Below are positions 34,891 through 44,388 of a stretch of 64,000 nucleotides of DNA, in pieces (within the stretch, counting starts at the first letter, position 1; each line of letters begins with the position of its first letter). The DNA comes from Emcibacter sp048269205. GTDB taxonomy: Bacteria > Pseudomonadota > Alphaproteobacteria > Sphingomonadales > Emcibacteraceae. Both the position numbers and the translations under genes were made by a program. The notes beneath the pieces are model-generated. The model was given only the letters and a program-made list of their open reading frames with translations, searched no databases and was not told the DNA's origin. The stretch covers positions 186,001-250,000 of the forward strand of contig NZ_JBLXJC010000001.1 of the NCBI RefSeq assembly GCF_048269205.1, in the 5' to 3' direction.

Positions 34891-34965
34891 ATGAAAATAT
34901 ACATCTTACTTCTGTCATCGCTTTTGCTGGCTTCTTGTGGCGTGCCGCTCGTTCCCGGCATCTGA
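34891..34965 (+). CDS. Very small predicted lipoprotein, 24 codons
   Basis: The frame encodes MKIYILLLSSLLLASCG followed by VPLVPGI. It has a complete lipoprotein signal with lipobox LASC; the mature peptide would be only nine residues after and including the lipidated Cys. GAGGAA lies eight bases before the ATG and a promoter-like sequence lies further upstream. I do not recognise a named family. The gene is followed by a second small lipoprotein gene. Confidence 0.6.
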   Translation: MKIYILLLSSLLLASCGVPLVPGI

Positions 34966-35021
34966 TACACTCATCTGCAGCTTTGCATTCTCCATTATGA
35001 TTCTCATGGAATATTTTTTCC

Positions 35022-35045
35022 CCTGATGCTAGACATGCCATCAGG
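35022..35045 (+). promoter_or_regulatory. Stem-loop covering the ribosome site of the lptM-like gene
   Basis: CCTGATG (35022-35028) pairs perfectly with CATCAGG (35039-35045). The right arm includes part of the AGGAGA ribosome site that serves the ATG at 35054. Confidence 0.4.
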
Positions 35046-35053
35046 AGAACATC

Positions 35054-35224
35054 ATGAATCTGAATCCTGAAACCATTTCTGTTCCTGTTGGCCGCCTTCT
35101 GGCGGTGGCCGTACTTGTCTGCAGTCTCTGTTTCCTGCAGGCCTGCGGCAGGAAAAGTCCACTGGAGCCGCCGCCGGGTTACGAGGGAACGGAACAGTCA
35201 GGTGTGCAGACCAGTGGTGACTAG
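35054..35224 (+). CDS. LptM/YifL-type small lipoprotein
   Basis: 56 residues with a lipoprotein signal (LCFLQAC as the lipobox) and the family motif CGRKSPLEPP just after the lipidated Cys. In enterobacteria the homologue LptM assists assembly of the LPS translocon LptD; the gene upstream of lysA is the usual alphaproteobacterial position. AGGAGA precedes the ATG but lies partly in a hairpin. Confidence 0.8.
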   Translation: MNLNPETISVPVGRLLAVAVLVCSLCFLQACGRKSPLEPPPGYEGTEQSGVQTSGD

Positions 35225-35255
35225 AAAGCAAAGCCAAGAACACAAGGACTGAAAA

Positions 35256-36527
35256 ATGGATCATTTCGGCTACCGGAATGGCGAGATGTATGCGGAGGAA
35301 GTGCCCGTCCGGGAGATCGCTGATGCCGTCGGCACACCGTTTTATTGTTATTCCAGCGCCACCCTGGAACGTCACTATAAGGTTTTCACAGAGGCCTTTG
35401 AAAAGAACGGGCTTGACCTTTTGCTCTGCTATGCGGTCAAGGCCAATACAAATCAGTCCGTGATTGCAACGCTCGCGGCCCTCGGCAGCGGTGCTGATGT
35501 GGTTTCGGAGGGTGAACTCCGCCGGGCCCTCGCAGCTGGCGTGCCGGCCGAGAAAATTGTCTATTCCGGTGTGGCCAAGACCGCCCGGGAAATGGCTTTC
35601 GCCCTGGAGGCCGGCATCTACCAGTTCAATGTGGAATCCGTGCCGGAGTTGCATCAGTTGAGCCAGGTGGCCAGCGAACTGGGCCGGGAGGCGGCCATCG
35701 CTTTTCGCATTAACCCGGATGTGGATGCAAAAACCCATGCCAAGATTTCCACAGGCAAGTCGGAAAACAAGTTCGGCGTGCCCTGGTTGCAGGCCCGTGA
35801 AATCTATGCGGAGGCCGCAGGGCTGCCGGGAATCCGGGTTGTTGGCCTTGATGTGCATATCGGCTCCCAGCTGACACAGCTGGAACCGTTCCGGGAAGCC
35901 TTTGAGCGCGTCGGCCAGCTGATTGGGCAACTGCGGGAAGACGGCCATGAAATTTCACGGCTTGATCTGGGCGGTGGTCTTGGCATCCCTTATGATCCGA
36001 CCGACCCCGAACCGCCCTCGCCCGAGGCCTATGCCGCGATGGTAAAGGACGTTGTCAGGGACCTGGGCTGCCGGATTATTATTGAGCCAGGCCGCCTTCT
36101 GGTCGGCAATGCGGGAATTCTGGTCAGCCAGGTTATTTATGTGAAGGAAGGTGAAGAGCGGAAATTCCTGATCATTGATGCAGCAATGAACGATTTGGTA
36201 AGGCCGAGCATGTATGATGCCTATCACGAGATCGTTCCGGTCTGTCAGAATGACCGGGAACAGGAGGCCTTTGATGTGGTCGGCCCGGTCTGCGAATCAG
36301 GTGATACTTTCGCCCGCGGCCGCCGGCTTGTCCCCCTTGAAAGTGGCGATTTGCTGGCGATTCGGTCTGCAGGCGCTTATGGGGCTGTGATGTCCTTCAC
36401 ATATAACACCAGGCTTCTGGTGCCGGAAGTTCTTGTAAAAGATGATAAATTTGCTGTTGTTCGGCCACGGACATCCTATGAACAGCTGATAGGGCTTGAT
36501 CAGCTTCCCGACTGGCTGGCACAATAG
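35256..36527 (+). CDS. lysA: Diaminopimelate decarboxylase
   Basis: PLP enzyme making lysine from meso-diaminopimelate. 423 residues, group IV decarboxylase fold. The PLP lysine is in LLCYAVKANTNQ, the glycine loop in LDLGGGLGIPY, and the second-subunit residues in VGPVCESGDTFARGR. AAGGAC precedes the ATG. Confidence 0.97.
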   Translation: MDHFGYRNGEMYAEEVPVREIADAVGTPFYCYSSATLERHYKVFTEAFEKNGLDLLLCYAVKANTNQSVIATLAALGSGADVVSEGELRRALAAGVPAEKIVYSGVAKTAREMAFALEAGIYQFNVESVPELHQLSQVASELGREAAIAFRINPDVDAKTHAKISTGKSENKFGVPWLQAREIYAEAAGLPGIRVVGLDVHIGSQLTQLEPFREAFERVGQLIGQLREDGHEISRLDLGGGLGIPYDPTDPEPPSPEAYAAMVKDVVRDLGCRIIIEPGRLLVGNAGILVSQVIYVKEGEERKFLIIDAAMNDLVRPSMYDAYHEIVPVCQNDREQEAFDVVGPVCESGDTFARGRRLVPLESGDLLAIRSAGAYGAVMSFTYNTRLLVPEVLVKDDKFAVVRPRTSYEQLIGLDQLPDWLAQ

Positions 36528-36592
36528 GGAAAACAGTCCGGAGATTTGAGATTACGGAGAATACGGGCAATTCGACGGCGGGCAAGACCCGC

Positions 36593-38557
36593 ATGAAACC
36601 GCTGGCTTTGAAATCATTAGCCGGTGCGTTGCTGCAAAGCGGTGCAGTGCTTCTCCTCTATCTCGGCCTTTCCCTTCTTGATATCTGGGGCTATATGCCC
36701 CGTCTTGGCCATGTTGCCGCCTACGGTATGACGGCCGGGTTTGCCCTTGCCGTATTTTTTCTCTCCCTGCGCAAAGCCGTAAAACCACCCCTTCTGCCAG
36801 CGGCCAGGAACTTCGGCCTTTGTGTGTTTTTGGTGGGGCTGTTTGCCCTTTTTGCCGGCGAGGACCTGGATCGTCGCTGGACCGTCGCGATAAAACCCGT
36901 CGCTCTGTTTGACTATCCGGTGGCCCGCGTCCATGTCCGCGTTGTCCCGCCGGGCTATACGGGCTCAGGGATACTGGAAAAACAGTTTGTTGCCGACGGA
37001 CATAGCTATGCAGCTGCGGACCTCAACCCCATCCCCGAGGGCAGTCTCCTCAAAGTGCGACTGGAAAACAGTCCCTGGCCGGCGGCCCTGAGAGCCGGAC
37101 GGAAGGAAGTCGTCCTGCAGGAGACAGAGCCAGGTATCTATGAGGGTGAACTGGTCATCGAACAGGCGACTGGCTGGCAGGTCAGGCGGGGCAGTGAAAA
37201 ACTTGGCGCCTGGCCGATCATCCTGCTTGAGGACCAGGCCCCCGAAATCCGCGAGTTCCGGGTAACTGAAGAATTAACACCCCTCGGCCTGATCCCCGTA
37301 CATCTAGATGTGGCAGATGATTACCGGCTTGCCGATGCCAGGGTGCGCGTCATACAGCCGGACAAGCCGGAAAGTGATGTTCATGAAGAAATTCTGCCGG
37401 TGGACAAGCTCACATCCTATGACGGGGAATTTTACCTGGATCTGTCCATGTCCAATGCCGCCGGTGGTCCGGCGAACCTGATGTTGGTTATAGAGGATGA
37501 AGCGGGGCAGACGACCGGGCGTGAAATCACCGGTGTGACTATTCCCCGGCGCGAGTTTTCCGATCCCATTGCCCGCAAGCTTGCGAGCCTGCGGGAAGAG
37601 CTTCTGGAGCGTCCGCAGGACCGACAGTCCCTTGCTCGCCAGCTTATGGCCCTGAGCCTGCTGCCGGCGGAAGAAACATCATCGCCGGTCTATCATCTGG
37701 CATTGAGGTCGGCATATTGGCGTCTGGTCAGTCCTTCGGCACCCGGTGATCCCGAAGAAGCCCGGCGCATGCTCTGGGATCTGGCCAATCTGGTGGATGG
37801 TGGTGCAGGCGGTCAGGTTGAACTGGCACTGGTGCAGAAACTGGATGCTGTCCGCCGCGTGCTTCTTCTCGGTAAGTCCGCAGAAGAGATCAGGCAGGAG
37901 CTTGCGTATCTTGACACGTTGTTTGCCCGGTTTTCAGCAAGTCAGGCTCTGGTTCGGGACAGCGGGGAGGAAACCCTTGATCATCGGGTGCTGCATAAAT
38001 TATACGGCCGGGTCCTCTATTACGCCGCCAAAAACCATCATGACAAGGCTGAACGGCTGATGGACTATCTGAGGACCGCGCTGGTGAACCAGGATGTTTC
38101 CTTCCTGACCATTGGCGGCTACAGCCGTTTTGTGGCCGCTACCCAGGGGCAGCAGATCATGGATAACCTGATCTCCATCCAGAAACGCCTGCTGGCCAAC
38201 AGCTACAAGGGCGGGCTGAAGGCGGAAATCGTGACCACAGACAAATCCGGTCATTATGAAGCCCGCGTGCGTCGGGAGTGGCAGGAATGGGGTGTTACTC
38301 AGAGCAAGCTGGGAGAGTCCCTTAAGCAGCTGTCTTCGGCCCTGATAGGCAGTGGCATAGATTCCCGCAATGATGTGGAGGAAGTGCACCGGCTGATCGG
38401 CGATGTTCTGGCCAGCCTTGAAGCGGGGCAAATGGAAACTGCCGCCCAGTATCAGTCGCAGATCCTTGTCCTGCTCAACAATCTCAAGCATCGCCTCGGT
38501 ACTGAGCTGTATCATTCCCCATTGATGCAGGAGCTTGAGGAAGAGGAAGAAGGTTAG
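36593..38557 (+). CDS. DUF4175/TIGR02302-family membrane protein, short form
   Basis: Large envelope protein of unknown function, typically encoded beside lysA in alphaproteobacteria. Two N-terminal hydrophobic segments (about residues 15-60 and 73-90) lead into an extracytoplasmic body with VRVVPPGYTG, and a helical C-terminal half ending in a run of Glu. At 654 residues it is clearly shorter than the roughly 800-residue relatives; the segment normally following the first two membrane helices seems to be missing. It ends four bases inside the converging cpdR gene. Confidence 0.82.
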   Translation: MKPLALKSLAGALLQSGAVLLLYLGLSLLDIWGYMPRLGHVAAYGMTAGFALAVFFLSLRKAVKPPLLPAARNFGLCVFLVGLFALFAGEDLDRRWTVAIKPVALFDYPVARVHVRVVPPGYTGSGILEKQFVADGHSYAAADLNPIPEGSLLKVRLENSPWPAALRAGRKEVVLQETEPGIYEGELVIEQATGWQVRRGSEKLGAWPIILLEDQAPEIREFRVTEELTPLGLIPVHLDVADDYRLADARVRVIQPDKPESDVHEEILPVDKLTSYDGEFYLDLSMSNAAGGPANLMLVIEDEAGQTTGREITGVTIPRREFSDPIARKLASLREELLERPQDRQSLARQLMALSLLPAEETSSPVYHLALRSAYWRLVSPSAPGDPEEARRMLWDLANLVDGGAGGQVELALVQKLDAVRRVLLLGKSAEEIRQELAYLDTLFARFSASQALVRDSGEETLDHRVLHKLYGRVLYYAAKNHHDKAERLMDYLRTALVNQDVSFLTIGGYSRFVAATQGQQIMDNLISIQKRLLANSYKGGLKAEIVTTDKSGHYEARVRREWQEWGVTQSKLGESLKQLSSALIGSGIDSRNDVEEVHRLIGDVLASLEAGQMETAAQYQSQILVLLNNLKHRLGTELYHSPLMQELEEEEEG

Positions 38558-38943
38558 GCCCGCAGGGCAGACTGGTCAGGCGGGGCATGGCCGAGGACAT
38601 TGTCCACGGCATCGCAGATCTCATCAAGGGAGAATGGCTTGCTGATCACATCATGGATCAGGGCTTCCAGATTGTGGGCCCGCTGTTTTTCATGGGCGAA
38701 ACCCGTCATCATCAGAATAGGCATGTCCGGATAGGTAGCCGAAGCCTTAAGGGCCAGGGAAATACCGTCCATTACCGGCATGACAATATCGGTCAGTAGT
38801 AGATCAAAGTGATCCTTGCTCAGGGCATCGGCAGCTGCACCGCCGTCGGCCGCTACCTCGGTGGTGTGACCGCGCAGTTGCAGCGCCCTGCTCACAAAGG
38901 AGCTGACGGCTTCTTCATCTTCTGCGATAAGGATATGTGCCAT
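38554..38943 (-). CDS. cpdR: Single-domain response regulator, CpdR type
   Basis: Receiver-only protein of 129 residues with acidic pocket (IAEDEE), phosphoacceptor Asp in LLLTDIVMP, Thr in MMTGFAHE and Lys in SKPFSLDEI. The sequence around RAHNLEALIHDVISKPFSL is typical of CpdR, which in Caulobacter primes the ClpXP protease for cell-cycle substrates when unphosphorylated. No kinase gene is adjacent. Confidence 0.87.
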   Translation of the reverse strand: MAHILIAEDEEAVSSFVSRALQLRGHTTEVAADGGAAADALSKDHFDLLLTDIVMPVMDGISLALKASATYPDMPILMMTGFAHEKQRAHNLEALIHDVISKPFSLDEICDAVDNVLGHAPPDQSALRA

Positions 38944-39109
38944 ATTGCCGCTCGTTAACCGTAATGGAGTCCCTATCCCCCTCGTAGCGGAAAAATCTTT
39001 ATATTTGCTTTACGCCATTCAAAGATTTAACAGGTAAATATAGCATAATTCAGGCAAAAAAACGAATCCGGCGGGCTGCCGGAGGTGTCGGGACAAGCCG
39101 TATCCCGGT

Positions 39110-39994
39110 CTATTGTTCAGTAAAACTGACCCGCAGGTCCCGCGCGTCAGGCGGCGGATCGGGCAGCGAAGTCTCGAAATCCACCACTGCTTCCGGCGAC
39201 AGGACGCCGGGCGATGTCATGAAGGTCCAGTTTCTGATGGTCACCCCGCGGGAATCCTGCAGAGCGACCTGGAGAACGGGTACTGTCTGTTTTTCCTCTG
39301 TAATGTTCCGCACCTCGCCGCGCACCACAAGATAGGGGGTGCCGTTCCTGATTTCCTTGGCAGGCACGAGGTTCTGGATTGCCAGTCGTTCCGAAACGGG
39401 TACTTTCGGTTCTTCTTTTTTCTTCGGCGGCGCCGGTGTGTGGGTGGCGGACTTTTCGCCGTCCAGGCCGATGGCATGATACAGTCTTGCCGACGGGGGC
39501 CAGAACTCGCTGACGGTTTCGCGGAAGATCAGAAGTGAGCTGACGATGGCCGTGACAAAAACACAGAGCGATATCCAGCCCCAGCGGCTGGAGCCGTGAT
39601 TGTGGTTCTGCAGGGCCGGAAGATTGGATCCCTTGGGAATCGGCCGCGGTCTTTTCTTGCGTTGTTTGATGGAAAGCTCGAAGTCTGAAGCAGCGCCTTC
39701 ATTGGCGGTCTCTTCTGTCGGTTTTGCCGAGATATCGGGAGAAGTGTCCTGTGGGGCTTCCTGCGGCGTCTCCGCCGCTGCGGCAGATTGTTCCTGGGGG
39801 GAGCCCTCCTCGGCGATATTGACCGGTTCGTCGTTATCCCCTTCGGTCTCTTCCAGCATCGGTGTTTCAGCGGGCGGTGTTTCTTCATGCCATGTATGAC
39901 GGCATTTTGCACAGCGCACCGTACGCCCTGCAGGCATCAGGGCCTTTGGGTCCACCACATATTTGGCGAGACATTCGGGGCAGGTCAATATCAT
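39110..39994 (-). CDS. MJ0042-type zinc-ribbon protein with membrane segment (DUF3426)
   Basis: 294 residues. The N-terminus is a zinc ribbon with two CxxC pairs (CPECLAKY and CAKCRHTW). A long acidic, low-complexity linker (about residues 40-110) is followed by one membrane helix (about 140-160) and a C-terminal domain matching DUF3426 (PYLVVRGEVRNITEEK). The gene is divergent from ftsE, the usual order. Function unknown. Confidence 0.88.
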   Translation of the reverse strand: MILTCPECLAKYVVDPKALMPAGRTVRCAKCRHTWHEETPPAETPMLEETEGDNDEPVNIAEEGSPQEQSAAAAETPQEAPQDTSPDISAKPTEETANEGAASDFELSIKQRKKRPRPIPKGSNLPALQNHNHGSSRWGWISLCVFVTAIVSSLLIFRETVSEFWPPSARLYHAIGLDGEKSATHTPAPPKKKEEPKVPVSERLAIQNLVPAKEIRNGTPYLVVRGEVRNITEEKQTVPVLQVALQDSRGVTIRNWTFMTSPGVLSPEAVVDFETSLPDPPPDARDLRVSFTEQ

Positions 39995-40212
39995 GCAGAT
40001 GCCTGTATTATAAGTCTTTTTACATCAATAGTGTTGACTATACTTATAATCTGCCGATTCTTCCTATGCAAGGGTCCTGACGATGGAGCATGATTTTGAC
40101 ATGATTTCGTGGGACATGGAAAAGAATTGACCGGTCAGTTCTATTGAAACTTGCGTTCAGCCGTATGGGGCGGATATGCTGTCTGGGTTTGAAGAATATA
40201 AAGGGTTCCCAA

Positions 40213-40908
40213 GTGATCCGTTTTGATAATGTCGGCATGAGATATGGTATGGGCTCAGAGGTGCTGAAGGATATTTCCTTTGAGCTTCAACCGGGGTCTT
40301 TCCATTTCCTGACTGGTCCCAGCGGCGCTGGAAAAACGTCGCTTTTGAAGTTGATGTATCTAGCACATCGCCCGTCCCGGGGGGTGATTTCCATGTTCAA
40401 TCAGGATGTCAGTGCGACCGAACGTCCCGGCCTGCCCCGGTTACGCCGTAGAATCGGTGTGGTTTTTCAGGACTTTCGCCTGCTGGATCATTTGACGGCG
40501 GTGGAAAATGTTGCGCTGCCGTTGAGGATTGCCGGCGGCAAGGGGCCGGAAATTGATGAGCATGTGGAGGAACTGCTTGCCTGGGTCGGTCTGAAGGACC
40601 GTATGGCGTCCCGCCCGTCCACCCTGTCCGGTGGAGAAAAACAACGGCTGGCCATTGCCAGGGCGGTGATTAACCGCCCCGACCTGTTGCTGGCGGACGA
40701 ACCCACCGGGAATGTGGATCCAGAGATGGCGGAGCGCCTGATGTATCTTTTTGTGGAATTGAACAAGCTTGGCACCACAACAGTGATTGCCACCCATGAC
40801 ATGTCGCTGGTACGAAAGATTGGAGCCGACCGGATGCATCTTCACGATGGCAATCTGCAGATCGTCAGGGCCGGAGAAACCGCCTTCACCCCGGTCGGGG
40901 GCACCTGA
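40213..40908 (+). CDS. ftsE: Cell-division ATP-binding protein FtsE
   Basis: ABC ATPase that with FtsX drives activation of EnvC and septal amidases. Walker A GPSGAGKTS, signature LSGGEKQRLAIARA and Walker B LLLADEPTGN are intact. The GTG at 40213 gives the standard start VIRFDNVGMRYG and has AAGGG upstream; a longer frame from 40144 adds an unlikely tail. 231 residues. It is followed by ftsX after one base. Confidence 0.95.
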   Translation: MIRFDNVGMRYGMGSEVLKDISFELQPGSFHFLTGPSGAGKTSLLKLMYLAHRPSRGVISMFNQDVSATERPGLPRLRRRIGVVFQDFRLLDHLTAVENVALPLRIAGGKGPEIDEHVEELLAWVGLKDRMASRPSTLSGGEKQRLAIARAVINRPDLLLADEPTGNVDPEMAERLMYLFVELNKLGTTTVIATHDMSLVRKIGADRMHLHDGNLQIVRAGETAFTPVGGT

Positions 40909-40909
40909 C

Positions 40910-41791
40910 ATGGCGGCATCTTTCAGATTTCTGCCCGATGAAAAGGATCATGAGGCAACCAGGCTTCTGCCGTGGGTGATGGCGGTGATGGTTTATCTGA
41001 GCGCATTGTCGCTGACCGGTGGTATCCTCATTCACAATGGTTTCGGCAACTGGACCGAAAGCCTGTCCAACCGTCTTACTGTCCAGATCAGCATCGAGGA
41101 CCGAAAGGAGCGCACGGCGGTTGCGAAAGAAGCCGGGGGTCTTCTGGAGAAGACCCCCGGGGTCATGAGCGTGCGTCAGCTTAGCGAAGCGGAGATTAAT
41201 GCGCTTCTTGAGCCCTGGCTGGGAGAAGGAAATGTGACCGGAGACCTTCCTGTGCCCGCCATGCTGGACGTGCAGATTGACGGGCGGCTGGCGATTGATA
41301 TCAGGGCTCTGGAAAGCGGCCTGCATCAGCTATCTGAAAAAATCCATATCGATGATCACCAGAAGTGGCTCGGCCATTTTGTCAAGCTGACCCGGATGGT
41401 GGAATCAGTGGCGCTCGGAATATTCCTGCTGGTTATTCTGGCGACGATTGCCATTGTGATTTTCGGCACCAAGGCGGGTTTGGCCGAACACAAGGAAACC
41501 ATAAAAATCATGCATCTGATGGGGGCGGAGGATGATCTGGTCGCCCGGGCCTATCAGAAAAGGTTCATGAAGCACGGTCTCAAGGGCGGCCTGGTTGGCC
41601 TGGGGCTGGCGCTGATTACCATTTTCGGTCTGGCGCGTCTGGTGCAGAATCTGGCCGAGGGATTGGTGGAGGCACCTAATATTCCCTATCTGGAGATGCT
41701 TCTGTTACTGGTTCTGCCTGTTCTGTCCGGTCTGATTTCCATGGTGACGGCGCGTATTACGGTAACGAAGGAACTGGCCCGGATCATGTAG
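40910..41791 (+). CDS. ftsX: Cell-division permease FtsX
   Basis: Four-helix membrane partner of FtsE, 293 residues. One hydrophobic segment near residues 22-40 precedes a periplasmic domain, followed by three C-terminal helices (from about residue 165). The ATG follows the ftsE stop by one base. In other bacteria FtsX contacts EnvC, whose gene is at 17552-18844. Confidence 0.92.
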   Translation: MAASFRFLPDEKDHEATRLLPWVMAVMVYLSALSLTGGILIHNGFGNWTESLSNRLTVQISIEDRKERTAVAKEAGGLLEKTPGVMSVRQLSEAEINALLEPWLGEGNVTGDLPVPAMLDVQIDGRLAIDIRALESGLHQLSEKIHIDDHQKWLGHFVKLTRMVESVALGIFLLVILATIAIVIFGTKAGLAEHKETIKIMHLMGAEDDLVARAYQKRFMKHGLKGGLVGLGLALITIFGLARLVQNLAEGLVEAPNIPYLEMLLLLVLPVLSGLISMVTARITVTKELARIM

Positions 41792-41864
41792 GAGACTTTC
41801 CAGCAAATATCGGGCGGAAAGAAATTGTTATAGGAGATCGCTGAGCGTATTTCAGCATTTGGAT

Positions 41865-42488
41865 ATGAAGTTATTTTATTATTTCTCCATTTCCCTATTT
41901 TTGATCTGGCTCGGCGGGTTCAGCTGGTTTCTGCATGGCCTGTCCGCAGAACCCGTGCTTTCCCCGCAGAGAACGGATGCGATAGTGGTTCTGACTGGCG
42001 GTCGAAACCGACTTGATGAGGCGGTGAAGCTGTTGCAGGAGAAGCTGGGCGAAAAGTTGTTTATTTCCGGTGTGAATGAAATTGTCCGCGAGGAAGAACT
42101 TTACAAGTATCTGGGGAGCGGGGAACAGCTTGCCGGATGCTGTATCGAAGTTGGCCGGGAAGCCCGGAACACGGAAGGCAATGCCCGGGAAACCGCGCTG
42201 TGGATGTCTCGCAACCATTACCGCTCCCTGCGGCTGGTGACATCGCTGGAACATATGCCGCGGGCCATGGTGGAAATGAAACGTTTCATGCCCCGGCTGG
42301 AAATCGTCGGCCACCCTGTCGGTAACTGGCGTCCTGAGAATACGAAATTCTATTCCCTGGCGCGTGAATACAATAAATATGTTTTCAGTCTTGTCAGGGC
42401 CGTTCTGACTGATAAATTGGCGACGGAAAAATCAATGGATGAAACGCACGATGCCCTTTCCGAGGGAGAGGAGAAGCGTGCAAGCTGA
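41865..42488 (+). CDS. YdcF/SanA-family (DUF218) protein
   Basis: 207 residues with one N-terminal membrane helix and a DUF218 domain (DAIVVLTGGRNRLDEAVKLL, REARNTEGNARETALWM). Members act in envelope or exopolysaccharide biology, with no agreed reaction. The ATG at 41865 is preferred to a TTG two codons earlier, though its ribosome site is weak. It lies between ftsX and plsC on the same strand. Confidence 0.87.
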   Translation: MKLFYYFSISLFLIWLGGFSWFLHGLSAEPVLSPQRTDAIVVLTGGRNRLDEAVKLLQEKLGEKLFISGVNEIVREEELYKYLGSGEQLAGCCIEVGREARNTEGNARETALWMSRNHYRSLRLVTSLEHMPRAMVEMKRFMPRLEIVGHPVGNWRPENTKFYSLAREYNKYVFSLVRAVLTDKLATEKSMDETHDALSEGEEKRAS

Positions 42489-42505
42489 TAAAGCCAGGTG
42501 AACGG

Positions 42506-43219
42506 GTGCGGTCAGGAATTTTCAAGTTTGTTTTTTATACATGGAGCACGCTGTTTTGCGTCCTGTTCCTGCCTGCGCTGCTGCTGCCCAGAAAATTTCT
42601 GGTCGGCGGTCAGGGGTTATGGTCGCACAGCGTGATTTTCCTGACCAGGGTTGTTGGCGGTATAAAACTTGAAATTCGTGGCCGGGAAAACATACCCAAG
42701 GGTCCCTGTATCGTGGCCATGAAGCATCAGTCTGCCTTTGACACCTTCGTCATACATGCTCTGATGAATGATCCGGCCATTGTCATGAAGACCGAACTTT
42801 TAAAGATTCCGATTTACGGTTTTTTCTGTCGCAAGTCCGGCATGATCCCCATCGACCGGGACGCCGGTGCAAGATCAATGCGCAAACTGATCAGGTCGTC
42901 GGACCGCGCTCTGAAAGAGGGCCGGCCGGTGGTGATATTTCCCGAAGGGACAAGAACCCGGCCGGGAGAGCACCGTCCCTACCAGCCGGGGATATTTGGT
43001 TTGTACAAGCATCTGGACAGTCAGGTGGTTCCGGTGGCGGTGAATTCGGGGCTTCGCTGGTCCAGGTCAGGTGTGATCCGGCCCGGCGGAACCATTGTTT
43101 TTGATTTTCTTGCTCCCATCAAGCCCGGCCTTGGCAAAAAGGAATTTCTTCCGCTGCTGGAACAGAACATAGAACAGGTGAGCGGACGCCTTCTTTCGGT
43201 GCCGATGCCGGCTGAATAG
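42506..43219 (+). CDS. plsC: 1-acyl-sn-glycerol-3-phosphate acyltransferase (PlsC family)
   Basis: Adds the second acyl chain in phosphatidic acid synthesis at the inner membrane. 237 residues; an N-terminal hydrophobic segment is followed by the acyltransferase motifs HQSAFD (HX4D) and FPEGTRTRPG. The start is GTG, 17 bases after the previous stop. Confidence 0.92.
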   Translation: MRSGIFKFVFYTWSTLFCVLFLPALLLPRKFLVGGQGLWSHSVIFLTRVVGGIKLEIRGRENIPKGPCIVAMKHQSAFDTFVIHALMNDPAIVMKTELLKIPIYGFFCRKSGMIPIDRDAGARSMRKLIRSSDRALKEGRPVVIFPEGTRTRPGEHRPYQPGIFGLYKHLDSQVVPVAVNSGLRWSRSGVIRPGGTIVFDFLAPIKPGLGKKEFLPLLEQNIEQVSGRLLSVPMPAE

Positions 43220-43332
43220 GTATTCCGATTTACGCCTGTCTGGACCGATGTTCTTGAAATTTTATTTCTTTCGGCTGCAGGCCGGATATGATATGCCCGA
43301 CCTGACGGTGTGGGGACGATGGGACGAGACAA

Positions 43333-44388
43333 ATGCGTTTTAAGGCTCTTGTATTAACAGTATTGCTTCTGATAGGCGCCTATACAGCTTTCTGGTTTTA
43401 TCTGGCCGGAAAGGCGGAGGAAAAGGCCCGGATCTGGATTGCCGCACAGGAAAACAGAGGCATCAGTACATATTATGGTGATTTTTCTGTTGAAGGGTTT
43501 CCCTACAAGATTGTTCTCAGGTTTTCGGAACTGAAGGTGGAGCTCGCGCCGGAACTGACCGGCCGTGGCAATGTGGGCCTGGTTTTTCCGGACCTGGCGG
43601 TGGTCGCCTTCCCCTGGAAACTCAATCATGCGGTATTGTCTGCCGCCTATGGTGACATTTCCATGGGGCCGCTCGAGAACCCGGACATGACCGTGGCAGT
43701 GGACGGTCTGAAAGCCTCCCTGGTACTTGAGCGGGACAGCCACCGGCCTGAACGTATGTCCCTGACCATGGACCGGTTGTCCTGGACCTATGCCGGAACC
43801 CGTGAGCAAATGCCGCCGTCCGAGGCCCGCGAGCTGCAGCTTCATGTGCGCCAGGCCTTGCAGGTTGCTGACGGGCAGCAGTCGATGGAGCTGCCTGCCC
43901 TTCTTGAAACCTTTGTTGCCGCAAGGGATGTGATCGCCCACGAAATACCGGTAGGCATTTTCGGCAACAAGGCGGACAGCATCCGGCTGCATACCGTATT
44001 TCACGCGTCCCAGTTCCCCAGCTATGACCATGATGGCCTGTCCGCCTGGCGGGACGAGGGCGGCACGCTGGCCGTACGTGAATTCGAGATTCGCTCGGGC
44101 AAGATGGACTTGACCATGGAGGGGGATCTTACCCTGGATCAGGATCTGAAGCCTCTGGGCGCCTTTTCCTCACAGATCAGGGGGTTGGACCATATTGTGG
44201 CCGTTCTGTCCGGCCATCCCGCCTTCCAGCAGGATCCTGCGAACATGCTGCTGGAAGAACTGAAAAATATGGGCATTGCCCAAGGGGAGGAAGGCAATAT
44301 GCTTCCCCTGTCCATCAGCCTGCAGAACGGACTTGTTTTCCTGGGGCCGATCCCGATCTATGAACTGGCGCCGCTGGTCGGCGAGTAG
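43333..44388 (+). CDS. DUF2125-family protein
   Basis: 351 residues with an N-terminal membrane anchor (about 5-25) and a large extracytoplasmic beta-rich domain. The family starts with the pattern GDFSVEGFPYKIVLRFSEL seen here. Function is unknown; the gene usually lies by tyrA/hisC in alphaproteobacteria. Its stop touches the stop of the converging tyrA. Confidence 0.88.
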   Translation: MRFKALVLTVLLLIGAYTAFWFYLAGKAEEKARIWIAAQENRGISTYYGDFSVEGFPYKIVLRFSELKVELAPELTGRGNVGLVFPDLAVVAFPWKLNHAVLSAAYGDISMGPLENPDMTVAVDGLKASLVLERDSHRPERMSLTMDRLSWTYAGTREQMPPSEARELQLHVRQALQVADGQQSMELPALLETFVAARDVIAHEIPVGIFGNKADSIRLHTVFHASQFPSYDHDGLSAWRDEGGTLAVREFEIRSGKMDLTMEGDLTLDQDLKPLGAFSSQIRGLDHIVAVLSGHPAFQQDPANMLLEELKNMGIAQGEEGNMLPLSISLQNGLVFLGPIPIYELAPLVGE

